DNA of 64,000 bases from Macrolepiota albuminosa (lineage: Eukaryota > Basidiomycota > Agaricomycetes > Agaricales > Agaricaceae), in contig JAMWFC010000076.1 of the NCBI GenBank assembly GCA_027475525.1, positions 62,001-126,000 of the forward strand, read 5' to 3'. A model generated the notes under the pieces. It was given only the letters and a program-made list of their open reading frames with translations. It was not told the origin of the DNA and ran no database searches. The translations under genes were made by a program, and so were the position numbers. Numbering within the stretch: position 1 is the first letter of the stretch; each line of letters opens with the position of its first letter. Positions 40,591 to 52,137 of this stretch are shown here, one piece after another.

Positions 40591-41173
40591 TACGATATGA
40601 GCACGATCACAACGGGCAGTCCACACGATGCCGGTTGGGCTTTCCATCGCGAAGACTGATGAGATGCTGTCGGGACATGGGCAATTTATAGGACTCGGAC
40701 GGTGTTTCAACTAGCGACAGCGTGGGAGGGCACTTCTCAAGGGGCTTGGACCCTGACGCAGACACGAACCAATAGGATGCGCTGGAGTCCATTTTAGGTC
40801 GCACAAAGAGGGTATTAACCTTCGAGATCTAGCGCTTATACCCACCATCACCGAATAACCACAAGCGATCAGTGGCACTCTGTTTCCTATACATTAAAAC
40901 TTCTTGCATGAATCGACTTATTTTTCTACAGACGATACCTATTTCTTCCTAGGCTGGCGCGATATTGGCTATTGGGTCGCGCTGGTAATAGGGGTTTTTA
41001 CGCCATGATGATTTACTGAGCGTTTCCCCTTTTTCTTACTTTGTATTTTGATTACTTACAAACTGACGATTTCGAAACAAGGGGAGGGGAGCGTTTATTT
41101 TAGTACGGCTATCACAAACTACGTATCAAAATTTTCAAAGTCCACAAAAGTTCGAAGCGCTACGGGCCGGCGA

Positions 41174-43759
41174 CTACGCATCAGACGCGGAGGGAGCGGG
41201 ATCACCCAATGGAAGCAAGTCCCCGTCTTGAATGGCGTTACTCGCTTGCCACTCAAGCGCATCAGTGATGTCGTCATGGAGCTCAAGCAGGAGGAGCTCA
41301 CGGCGCGCTAAGGTGGAGACACGAGGACGGAGGAGGGCGAGTTCGCTACCGACGACGTCGGTCGCGTCCTCGACCTGGCGAAGTTGTTGATGAAGATCGG
41401 CGGCAGGACGAAGGGGAGTGACAGGATAAGAGAACTCATCCCCAAGCCAAGGATAGGCGTCGCCGGAAACGCGCATGGCGGGGGGAGGAGTCCAAAAAGG
41501 ATCGAACTTAATGGAGGTCAGCGGAGAGACGATCCAACTAGGAAATGCAGACTTACTCGAACGGTTACGGGAGCACGGGGGGTCCATTCATGGCGCTCAT
41601 CGCCGGGGGACATGGCCCTAGCGGAAGAAAGGCGGATGCCGTAGGAAGGCAAGTACCTCCAGCGGCGGCGACGCTCGCCCTGAGCTACTAGGGTCCCTTC
41701 GGACTCAGGTGCAGTTGAGGACTCGCGAGTACTGGGGAAAGAAGAGAGGCTACGAGGAGGGGTAAGAGATGGTGTAATAGGAAGGGCGACGGGGGAGGCG
41801 CTAGCCGCGACAGGCTCGGGAGCTGGGGTAGCGCCGGCAACAGACATTACGACATCTTCGGCGGGAGGGATATTCACGACAACCGGAAGCGAGGGGGTAG
41901 GGGAACTAGCGACGAAAAGGTTAGTACCCCCTGGCGAAGAAAACCCGAAGACTACGCACCGGTTACCACTGGGGCCACTCTGATAAGGGTTAGCGGCGAA
42001 AGGGGGAGTAATGCGAAGCAGAAGAGCGCGTACCGCCAACAGCGCATCGGTGTCGACTACAGGCCCAGCCTCATCAAAGGGGGAGTAATGCGAAGCAGAA
42101 GAGCGCGTACCGCCAACAGCGCATCGGTGTCGACTACAGGCCCAGCCTCATCATCATCCTCGCCTCGGCGTCCCTCTCGGTATCCTCGCTTCATCAGTAG
42201 ACGACTCGGTAGAAGACAAGACGACAGGAGTAGCAGGCGCTAGCTCCCGGCGCTTACCGGGACTCTTGCTAGGAGAGGCGACAATAGGCTTACGCTTCGA
42301 AGGGACGGGACGACGGGGAGAACGGGCGAAGGGGGCAGTCACGGTAGTACCATCTTGGGTGATGGGAAGCGCTAGACTTGCAGCGCTAATCACAGTGGGC
42401 TGACGAGTAGCGGCCAAATCGCGTTGCTGCAGCACAAAGGCCCGGGCGTTACGAACTAAGACTGCGCGCTCGTAATTGCGCTGCATGATAGCGTCCCTAC
42501 CACGTTCGCGAGTACGAATCCCATTGAAGGCACAGCCCCGTTTCAACGCATCGCAACGGTAGCAGGGAAGAGAGGCGGTAGGAAACCAGCAACCCTCAGG
42601 ATCGTTTTCAGACCAGCATTTATCGCACTGGGAAAGAAGTTAGCGACGTCATCAACCTTTCAGGGACAAACAAGCACTTACCGCACCAATCTTCGCCCTA
42701 AAGGCGCGGCGCTCCACGGGTGCCACCGTAACCTTCTTCTTAGCGCCGAGCACCTGGACACCAGCCGGGAGGCCGGTATCAATGACGGTAGTATCGCGAC
42801 GAAGGCGCAGCAAATCACGAAGCTCCGCGTCGGTAAACATAGTTTGGTTGGGCGCCTAAGGAGGGCTCGATCAGGCGCTAGAGACAAGCGATCTTAAAAG
42901 GAAACACTTACGACATACAGAGGGGCCACACGGGCAGGGAGATTGACCTAAGAAGCAGAGTGAGTAGAAGAACTAGAGGCAAGAAGACAAGGACGCACGG
43001 TACGTTTGGGAGGACTAGCGAGAGTAGGGGGCGCGCGATTAATAACGACGGCGAAGTTACGGGGGGGAAGGCGAGAAATAGTATGGGTAGGTCCGGGCCG
43101 GGGCTCACTGGCGGTAACGGCAATCCGTTTGATGGCCGAGTGAGGAGGCGCAGTACGAGTGGGAGAAGCGACGATGGGCGCAGGGCGAGCGGGAGAAGCA
43201 TCGCCACGAAAAGGACTACCAAGAACGGGAGGAGGCAGAATGGAAACAGGAGCAGCAGGAGCGGCCGGAACGGAAGGAACGGTAGAGGCCGACGGGGCAC
43301 TAGGAAGACTTGCGACGGTGGGCGACGTAGCAACCGACTACTCAGGGTTAACACGGAAAATGTGAGGAAGAAAAGGAAGGAACTCACCTCGCCAACCTCG
43401 GTACTAGCCAGCAGGGCGTCGATCTCGTCGGATAGAGAAGGAGCCTAGTATGGGCGCTGAACCTTAGCGCCACGAACCTAAAATCAAACCTAAAAACTTA
43501 CGAACAAGTCCGCGAACGGTAGCAACCAATCGGCACCCTCATATTCACGGTACCGAGCCATGCACCATTCACGAACCTCGACGCCCCGCGCCCAGGAACT
43601 GTCAGAGCCGCGGACCACGAGCCAGCGCCGATAGAGTTGCATAATGCCAGGGACGGTTTGTGGCGCATTGGCGGGACCGACAGACTTAGCGCGATCGAAT
43701 AAATAAGAGGCTTTAGCCAGGAAATTGCGAAGAGCAGAGGCATCGAAAGGAGTGGACAT
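41174..43759 (-). CDS. A1 antisense gene 1: Zn2Cys6-like protein
   Basis: This multi-exon gene runs against pol, its ATG at 43759 lying 146 bp from the 3' LTR. Exon 1 (43759-43502) encodes a helical domain (ALRNFLAKASYLFDRA, IMQLYRRWLVV). Introns with GT..AG ends and fungal sizes follow: 43501-43445 (57 nt), 43387-43338 (50), about 42910-42855, and 42681-42628 (54). The next exon opens exactly at the first Cys codon: CDKC..GC..PC YRC DALKRGC, spacing C-X2-C-X8-C-X8-C-X2-C-X6-C (42532-42627), close to fungal Zn2Cys6. Then come a basic/Pro-Ser linker (SPGKRRELAP), and a C-terminal helical part (ADLHQQLRQVEDATDVVGSE) ending at 41174. The 77-bp duplication at 41999-42152 breaks the linker frame. 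Exon structure beyond the Cys exon is uncertain. A related gene lies at 62553-63991. Confidence 0.6.
41999..42152. repeat. 77-bp tandem duplication 7
   Basis: Copies 41999-42075 and 42076-42152 are identical. It separates two frames of antisense gene 1 that would otherwise be continuous. Confidence 0.97.
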
Positions 43760-43888
43760 GTTGGAAAGATGGGAAGGAAAACACGAGAAGGTAAAGGGCT
43801 AAAAACGATTTTATAAGGCGCCGGCGGCATTCTACGGACCGTAGCGCAGTCAAATTAATGACGGCGTTTGACTGAGGACAGTCAATTT

Positions 43889-43904
43889 TTCAGTTGGGGG
43901 GAGA
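43889..43904 (+). promoter_or_regulatory. A1 polypurine tract
   Basis: GTTGGGGGGAGA immediately upstream of the 3' LTR start at 43905 is the expected plus-strand primer site. Confidence 0.8.
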
Positions 43905-44974
43905 TGATAGGCTTCTACTCGGACTGAGCGCATCAAGGGACATTATAGGCCAACCGACACTTGACGTACGCAGGACTCTGGCGACCAGTTGGGAGTATAG
44001 AGCAGCTCTAGCTCTGGCAAACTACTACAGGATTTAGAAATTTATCCTAACCCCTAGCTACCAAGCCTTCAGCACTCTCCTTTCACCTAGCCCAAGGACG
44101 AAGGAGGCTCATAACATATAGCGCTAACACGACGGCGGGAGAGGACTATAACTAAACCCCGATCACTTCCAGAAGGAGCCAGCAGCAGGCGCTGCCATTG
44201 GACGAGGCACTTCAATCAGAAGTCTAAAGGGATCAATGACGGCGGCACTGGATATACTTAAATCCGACATCTGGACCTGACAGGAACTAATACAATGAGT
44301 AGCGCTGACATTAGCGCTCACGGCGTCTGTCGAGGATTTTCCGACCATACCCCGGAACGGCCTGGCCAATCGGAGTTATAGAAAAGTGAGCAGACTCGTA
44401 CAACTCTAAGTCAATATGGAGTCACCGCAGGTCGCCGTGGGTCATAACGCCGTTGGTCGCCGTCAGCCATGTGCACAAGGTCGCCGTTGACAGGTCGCCG
44501 TTAGAGTAAACCACGAGGAGAGGCGCTAGGAGGTAGCGCCGCAGATGGACTTGTATCTTGGCAAACACGGTAGCGCACTGTATATAAAATAGCTACTTTT
44601 CATGTATATAACAACGAATCGTAACCCCTCGAACACACAGTTACACTTAGCGTTCAACTCGCGCTAGCTTCCTTCGACTTCGTCACTAAGTCGGGCGCTA
44701 GCTTCGTCTATTTCGTCTTCATCGTTTGCGGTGCCACCTACGGGCACAATACGCTGCGCTATTCGTCTTTTCTCCAATATTCTTGCCTAAACTACGACGC
44801 TTACCGTCTGCCAGGTAGCCCCCGAAGCGCTATAATCTAGCGCATCGTTTTACCACTTCCACTCGAGCACACCGGGACCCTGTCAGGACTCCTCACAACT
44901 ACGTACGCCAAGCGCTGGAGACGGCGTTGTACTGCGTATACGTCCAGCGCACCCAACCACAGTTGGCGTCATCA
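43905..44974 (+). repeat. A1 3' LTR
   Basis: 1070 bp, the same length as the 5' LTR and apparently identical in the stretches compared. It is followed by target duplication CCGT and then the right part of the B LTR. Confidence 0.96.
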
Positions 44975-45388
44975 CCGTAGTACTTATAGCATAGCTCCCG
45001 TTGTATTCGCTAGTCTTGATATTGCATACACTGTTACTTTGGATATTGCGTGCCCCTTGATTGACTGGTACGCCTTGTTTGGTACGCTTCGACTGGCACG
45101 CCTTAGTATTCGCGTGCTCTAAGCTTTGGTACGCACTTCGCGACTCTTAAGTTACTAACTTGGTCTCGTCTTAGAACCTCCGGTTCACGACTCGACCCCC
45201 TCTAACCCCAGTTACCCCCAACCCAAAACCCCCGGACTCTAGTCCCCTATCCCGGGATTACCCCTGTCCTCGTCTTGAACCCCGGAGCCCTAGCCCCGGA
45301 GTTCCAGACACCTGAGTATTCGTAGGTCAAGTCCGCATCGTAAGGGCATTGCTTTCCCGGAAGGCCCCCGACTCAGCGGAACCTGACA
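44975..45388 (+). mobile_element. Family B solo LTR, right part
   Basis: Continues the B LTR interrupted at 31133 and ends GCGGAACCTGACA, followed by target duplication ACACC and A2 gag. It contains CCCCGACTCAGCGG, the reverse complement of the start of the LTR at 61669. Confidence 0.92.
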
Positions 45389-46740
45389 ACACCTTTGCAG
45401 CAGGGATCTATACACTTGGCATGTTATCAACTTATTATCGCAATTTTCAGCAAATAGCAAAATGGCTTGTCCAGAACGATAAGTTATACAGGAATAAGGA
45501 GTGCCGTTTGTTTCAACAAGGGTTCCCAACCTCGCTATGAACTAAGATTGCGCAGCGCTTGGAGATTATTATGCACGACCATCACCCCGAGAGATTGTAC
45601 GACATAAAAAAGGTCTTTGAGGCAGGAAAGTGGGTATTGAAGGGCACGGACATGGATATACCTTTGCAGCGACCTGGCTCAGACTATGGAAGGATGGCAC
45701 CCAAACTGGAGTCACCAGCTCCTAGCCCCACCAATGACTACCACAGGTTTGTCAAGAAAGAGGATTTAGAAAACACCATTAACAACGCTGTTGCTAGCAT
45801 CATGAATAAACTTGAAACCTTGATTTCGACTAGTCTCTCGGTGCCTAGAAACAACATACAGATGGGACTCTGCCATTTTTGTGGCAAGGCAGGACATATC
45901 ATGACCAGTTGATGCACTATCCTTGAGCAGTATCTGCGACAGAGGAAAGCCCACCATGGGATGGATGGTAAATTAGTCTTACCTTTGGGCGCTAACATTC
46001 CTCTTTATCTCAAGCATTAAGACTTTCCAGGGGCGCATTAACAAGTGGCATTGATGAAACCCAAGAAATCTAGCAACCGGTAACTTAAACAGTGCGGCGA
46101 CAACAGAAGCAGAAACAACTTCCTAACAAGTGCTAATTCACAAGGTGCTCCAGCTTAATGCTGTCAGCAATCAACCTACGTTGTCACACAAAGAAAGAAT
46201 CAAGATGCTGGAAAAGAAATTGAAGTCGCTAAAGAATCAGGTCTTCGATAGGGTAGAGATCAGAAAGGGCAAACAGCCTTTGAAGGACTATAGACCCTCA
46301 GGCACCACAACAGACCCTGCCCCAACAAAAGCTTTGGCCACTAGTGCTAACAAAGATGTACTCAAAGCAACCAAGGTGCCTGCCATGACAGAACCACCAC
46401 TACATCCTTATGCTGGCCTGGGGGGCAACTACACCCCACCCCTTAATCGCAACTTCGGGGCACCAGACAAATCAATGGGTGGCTATCAACCAACGGTGCC
46501 TATATATGACTTAGAAAAGTCAAAGGTAGTTTTCGATTGCATTATGCAGAGTCAGGTTACGCTATCAGTGGGAGAGTTATGCAGTGTGGTGCCAGACATT
46601 AGGAATCAGATGTGTATCATAGTTACTCCTCGACAAAATGTAGCTAACAACGTAACAATGCTAGACGAATGCAATGATGCGCTACCCAGGTTTGTGTATA
46701 TCATGAAAATGGTAGCCCTGGAGACCAAAGAGGAGGCCGC
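45389..46740 (+). pseudogene. A2 gag, C-terminal piece
   Basis: Continues gag with FAAGIYTLGMLSTYYR. Further on it has the zinc knuckle CHFCGKAGHIM (last Cys lost: 'TS*'), PLHPYAGLGGNY and SQVTLSVGELCSV. It stops before the protease, where a TGATAGG sequence begins at 46741. A1 equivalents at Trp and Arg codons are often stops or other changes here, through CpG transitions or G-to-A. Confidence 0.88.
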
Positions 46741-47086
46741 TGATAGGACTCCATACAGGATCAGTGCATCAATGGCAGGCTACGGCAACACGGCACCGGC
46801 TCGAGATACCTTAGCATGCGCTAATTATCCAATTTTGGCGATATTTGACAGCCAGGTATGGCAAGAAGCAGATCCGATCAATGATAGCGCCGACGGCAGC
46901 AAGAATGACAATGGACAGATGGCATTCGTCACTGACAACAGTGCTTAGTGAGAAGATTGATGATCTATCAAAAACTGACAGATAGCTTGGCGTTTGACCT
47001 TGGCGTCTGACATTGCTTAGCGCCTCGATTTGGCGCCTGACATCGCTAAGCATTTTTGACAGACAGAAGGGTGATGGATTGATGGT
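46741..47086 (+). mobile_element. LTR-like fragment starting TGATAGG
   Basis: A2 gag breaks abruptly at CCGC and a sequence starts TGATAGGACTCCATACAGG, echoing the family-A LTR start (TGATAGG..TC.AC..) but otherwise different. It contains repeated GGCG(T/C)CTGACAT phrases near 47000-47035. It is cut at 47087 by the C element LTR. It may be the 5' portion of a related LTR family. Confidence 0.4.
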
Positions 47087-47341
47087 TGTAGGACGTTTAC
47101 AGTCCTCACTGAGACTGACACAGCCAATAAACAGGACCTCGCTATATTCTGACAGCGAGTAGCACTGAGTACGCGTACACAAAATTAAGGAGACTAAGAA
47201 TATCGAAGGGAAAGGAAAAAGCCAGGAAGCCCTCTTTTGCGAGAAGTCGGGGTTATATGTCGCGGATCTAGATGACATAGGTAAGTAGGTAGGTGGTGGA
47301 TATAATGACGTAGCTATAGGAGTCGTAATCCTAGGATTACA
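47087..47341 (-). repeat. Chromovirus C 3' LTR
   Basis: 255 bp, plus-strand ends TGTAGGACG and AGGATTACA. On the element strand a purine tract (GGATGGGGAGGGG at 47342-47354) precedes its TGTAATCC start. It matches the partial LTR at 53656-53858. Confidence 0.88.
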
Positions 47342-47491
47342 CCCCTCCCCATCCACAAAAAAAAGGCGCCGTAAACGAAAGAGAAAAAGATCGGGAAAAA
47401 TGTTAGTAGTAAAACAAACCGCTCACGCAGGTACGTTAAAAACCCGGTGGGAAAAGCTACCAGTGGCAGAAACATGACAAAAGAGAATGAG

Positions 47492-50406
47492 TTATGTTTC
47501 CCCTCGACCTGTCCCTGCCAACCATGTATCGAGCGCCTGATTATTCGTGAGTTCTTTGCCAGACTTCCATTCGTCGTGCTCTGGTCCAAAACCCCGAAAA
47601 CGCACCAAATATTGCCAACCCTTTCTGCACCGCCGAGAATTCATGAAATGTTCTTTGAGGCCCATATCCAGAGCAAATACTGGTCCCGGTTTCTTGAATA
47701 TACGTGTTGGGAAGAGTAAAGCATCGTTTTCATTGTAGAAAAGTAGTTTCAATGTATGATATTGCCCATATGCGTCCGGGTCATTTGGTCGAAACACCGT
47801 GACATTGGATGATTCGGCATTGACACCAGTCACTACGAAAGGGCCGTCGTACCTTGGCATTAATTTTGCCACTCTCTTCTGTCCCTTTTTCTTATACAGT
47901 CGCCGCCTGTCTTTTGTACAGATCAACACATGGTCGCCCACTTTAAATTGACAATCGTCCACTCAGGTTTTGTTGGCCTGAGCGGCCTGCTGCATTTTTG
48001 CCTGCAACAAATTGTCCTGCGCTGTCAAGGTGTCCATCGTGAGGCATGCGATGACATTACGAGCTGTCTCTTCTTCTGGGGTTACCAGTTTCACATGTGG
48101 TATGAGAGCCGGGATCACCCTTGGGCTTCGTCCCATCCGCAGTTTGATTTGTTGACGATATTCATAATGTCAAAACACATGCGAGGCAACGCTCTAGCCC
48201 ACCCCTTTTGACTACGGTCTACGTGGAAACACAATGCCTGCACAATCGTTTTATTTGAGCGTTCGCTCATGCCGTCTGTCTCTGGATGATACGCTGTAGA
48301 CATCTTAACTTTTACCCCAATTAGTTTCGTCAAATGTTTCCAGAATTTCGAAATAAACAGCTTATCCCGGTCACACACGATATCCCGAGGCAAACCATTT
48401 TCACAGTACCAGTGGTCGAAAAACAACTCTGCCAGCTGGAGTGCGGTGAGGTCGATGCGTGTTGGTATGATACGGATGTCAGAATGTAATCGATCAGTGA
48501 TCAATAATATGCAATTGAACCCCTCGTCCTCTGGTAATGGTCCCACAAAATCCATTGCTATGGATTCACACCGACTGTCCGGTATAGGCAGAGGATGTAA
48601 GGGTCCCATTGGCCATGCAGATGGTGATTTATACCTCTGGCATTCCACGCATGCTGGAATATAACCTAATTCCAGATCACGACGCATACTAGGCCAGTAA
48701 AATGACTCTCGTAGCACGTTATATGCCTTCTCAAAACCGAAATGCCCAAGAGAGTCGTGAGCCAGCCTGAATAGTCTTTCTCAAATGTCCCCTGCTCGTG
48801 GCACCAATAGCCTTGACCCCAGGAACCACAAACCGTCTCTTTCCACCAACGAAGACATTCCTCGTGCAGCACTTTTCAACTTTTGGCACCATGGGTCTGA
48901 TATATAACTGCTCCGTAAATCGTTGAGCAAATTCTCATCTATTGTCATGGAGGACGTGTGTACAGCAGCACATACAGACTCTGTCACCGTTGTGTGCGTC
49001 AGCAAAACCACAGCCTCAAAGGGAGAGTGGCTCCCCACAGGTAATACAGCAGCTATGCATTCTGAAATGAGATCATTGTCATGCATTGTATCCAGCAGGG
49101 TGTGCGCCTTCTCCATAGACGGCTTTGAATCAGGGAATTCATACGGCAGTTGGGACAAGGCATCTGCAACCGTGTTGTCTTCCCTCCTTACGTAAACCAT
49201 CTTGCAATCGAATTGCGACAAGAATTCCATCCACCTGGCCTGCCTTCACGACAAATCTCTTTGTCCCTCAAAATTCAGTAGAGTTTTATGATCCGTAAAG
49301 AGCACAAAACATGTTCTGAAAAGGTCCGCTCTTCACTTCTTTAATGCATAAACAATCGCTAACATTTCCTTTTCGTGGACAGGATAATTAAGCTCTGCAC
49401 CCTTGAATGTTTGACTTTCAAAGGCGACCGGCCTTGCAGTCTCCTATGTCTCACCAAACGACAGCACCCCACCTGACCGAAAGTCACTTGCGTCTGTTGT
49501 AACAAATATTGTTTTTGTACTATCCTTATGATCGATAGTCGTAAGACAATCACGACCAATTACTAAGGCCTTGACGGCATTGAAAGCCCTCTGATGTCGT
49601 TGTGTCCACGTCGGAAAATCAGTTTCACAATCATGTGTCATCAATGCATGTAACACACGCATATGTTCTGCTAGGTTAGGCAGAAAGATGGCGATGTACC
49701 TGACAAGTCCCAAGAAAGACCGCACTTCTTTCGTGGAGCAAGGAGTCGGCCACGACAGTATCCGGTCTACTTTCTTATTGTCTGCTTTGATATCCGCTGC
49801 AGAGATGTGATGTCCGAGAAAGTCAATACTGGTACGATACAGAAGAGATTTCTTTTCATTAACAAACATGTGAGCATTGCGTAAAGCTTGCAGCACATGA
49901 TGGACGTTTTCATGATGCTCTTCCAGTGTGTCAGACCAGATAACAATATCATCCAAATATACATGACAAATTTTACCGATGAATTCCTGCAACGCTGCTG
50001 TTACCCTTTGCTGTTAGATTGCGGGGGCATTCCGCAATCCCATTGGCATTACGAGCCATTTGTATAGACCAAAAGGTGTTGACACCACGGTCAAATGCAC
50101 ATGATCTGGATGCATCGGCGTCTGGAAAAAGGCATTCGTCAAGTCAATCGCTGTAAAGAATTTTCCTTTTGCGCAATCGTGCAAAATGTCCTCCACTCGA
50201 GGAATGGGGTGATTATCTGGGACAGTCGCAGCGTTCAATGCCCTGTAGTCATTTACCCACCTCGGCAGTGCCGTGGGGTCTGCTTTGGGAATGAGGAATG
50301 CCGGAGAAGCAAACTGGAATGAGGACGGCTGAATACGCCCTGCGTCTAAATGCTTGTCTATCAGCGTTTTCCAGGCGTCACGATACTTCCGGGGACATTG
50401 GTACAA
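47492..50406 (-). pseudogene. Chromovirus C pol (RT, RNase H, integrase, chromodomain)
   Basis: Reading down the minus strand: RT with AFLIPKADPTALPRWVNDYR, TPFGLYKWLVMPMGL and YLDDIVIWSD (near 49950). RNase H follows with TDASDFRSGG and PVHEKEMLAIVYAL, then an integrase HHCC finger (DSLGHFGFEK, CVECQR). The core has MDFVGPLP, CDRDKLF and DGMSERSNK (48260-48560). The chromodomain YLVRFRGFGPEHDEWKSGKE lies near 47540. At least five stops, several at former Trp/Arg/Gln codons, and a shifted stretch near 47960-48115 inactivate it. The chromodomain itself is intact. Confidence 0.9.
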
Positions 50407-50532
50407 TCACGTCTTTATTGTGTGGTTAGCCTCTTTTAACCGGATCTCAGCCATTACGTTCCGTGGCAGATCTCGTACATTTGCAATGAGCTTAAAAACG
50501 TCCTGAAATTCTTCCTTCATGTGACGATCGCA

Positions 50533-52137
50533 TTAGAGCAGCGTCTCCTCTGTTGCCAATTGCTCTATCTGCAAGACTATTGCCGCAACCACGTTAATTT
50601 CTTGCACACTTTCAAACAAACCGAGGTGTTCCATACGACTACATCTAGCAGCACACACTGCCTTGATCTCCTGCAGAAGCTCTTTTCTCTGTGCTAAGGT
50701 CTTTTTAAACTTTGTTCGCATTGGTATATAATGCTTGATTGTCTTAATCACTGGTGGTGTAGCATTCATCAAGTCATACATAGTCCGTTTATCTATAACT
50801 GTGCCACAATTATGATCAATTACAATTTTATTATACTTTAAAAACGGCAAACCCAGAATGACTGGTGCACACAAGTTTGGCGCTATGACAGCGCATACAG
50901 TATTCAAAACCCAACTACAATCCATAGACGTTACAGTAATCTTACAGTATTCCGGCAAGACAGTTGCCGTTTCTTTCTTCTCATTTGCCATAGCAACATT
51001 AACAGACAGCGGTTCTTTAAGACGGAAGCGACGTAATCCCAGACAGTCAACTAATCCTGAATCGATCAAGACTACGTGTGAGCCATCATCCAGTAACATT
51101 GGGACAGTGATCGGAAAGTCGGTATTCGGGCCCGCGATGGATCTCGACCAGATCAAGTGAGGAGCAGTTAAAAGAATCGTGCTCATCTCATAGTCCAAGT
51201 CAGAGTCAGACTCAACCAGTTCTACCGTGGCTTGCATATCCGGAGACCAGGGAAGAACCGCGGCCACTGTGGCAGTAGTTGTTTGCATCACTATGGGTGT
51301 CACTGCGGCTGCAGGTCGAGAGGCTCTCGCACCAGACGCTTTAACAGCATCAATGCGTGCCTGTGTCCATGTTTGATATTTCAACGCATCGGGAAAGGGT
51401 TCAACACAATTGCTAGTGTGGCATGACATGAACGGGCGATGGCACCTAAAACAACCACTATTATCCTGTAGCAATCGCTTCTCCTCCTCGGTCAGGGACG
51501 GTAGTCTGATGCCTTTCGTCGATGTCGCCAGATTTGATGAAGTAGCTGAGTTCGTCCTATTAGAAGCCATGATCGGCTTCTTCGACTGTCAAAAGACTTC
51601 GTCCGCTATTTCTCTAGCGTGTTTTTCCGACTGTCAACACGTTTTGTCAATGAGTCGAATACTGTTAAGCCATGCATGAAAGTCTGTGGTTTCGTCTAGA
51701 TTACGTTTGAAATAGAGAACAGAGAGTGCGGAATCAAGTTTAGCTTTGATCTGAGTGCGCAATTTGTTGAGTTCGAAATGAGATGATATACCGAGCAAGA
51801 GGGAGTTTTGTTTTTGCAAATAGGACGCAAAATCCCAGAAGGATTGCTTCTTGTGATTAAAATTGGTGGACAGGATGCGGATACGGACCTTCGGTTCCCA
51901 ATCAGATGGCAGATATTTAGAGCAAATCTCTTTTATGAAGTCGTCAAAAGATAGTTTAACAATAACGTCGCGTTGTCCAGAGATCCAATCACGCATCCTA
52001 TGATCCTTGATCCCCACCAACAGGCGCCTGACCTGATCTCCCTCCTCAATCTCTTTAATGTCAAAAAAATCTCTGCAAGCAGTCTTGTAGTCTTTCGTGA
52101 TCTCAGAGGTAAGATCCCCTTCAGTCAATACAGGCGG
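50533..52137 (-). pseudogene. Chromovirus C gag (C-terminal) and protease
   Basis: 52137-51634 holds capsid-like sequence (IEEGDQVRRLLVGIKDHRMR, FDDFIKEICSKYLP, FWDFASYLQKQN). After stops near 51640 and 51600 the next frame gives a Cys/His segment CFRCHRPFMSCHTSNC (near 51440), a variant zinc finger usual in this agaricomycete gypsy group. A retropepsin domain follows with VPMLLDDGSHVVLIDSG and VILGLPFLKYN. The solo LTR A4 separates it from the gag N-terminus. Confidence 0.85.

Larger units (their letters stand above)
31134..44974 (+). mobile_element. Young full-length Ty3/gypsy element, family A (A1)
   Basis: A 13,841-bp element with two 1070-bp LTRs that looked identical wherever I compared them, and a 4-bp target duplication CCGT (31130-31133, 44975-44978). 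Sense genes: gag-protease and a separate pol. A 5-kb region between pol and the 3' LTR holds antisense genes. Seven tandem duplications with a 77-bp period break its frames and are probably assembly artefacts; without them it would be about 13.3 kb. Integrase ends in a GPY/F module (RPRYLGPLIVVSR) and no chromodomain was seen. Large size and extra genes are unusual for a fungal Ty3 element. Confidence 0.95.

Noticed and set aside
42908..43387. Leu-rich 159-residue minus-strand frame that looks like membrane segments
   Set aside because: Its first part is an off-frame reading of the Pro/Ser/Ala-rich exon of antisense gene 1 and starts inside a predicted intron, so the hydrophobic look is a frame artefact.
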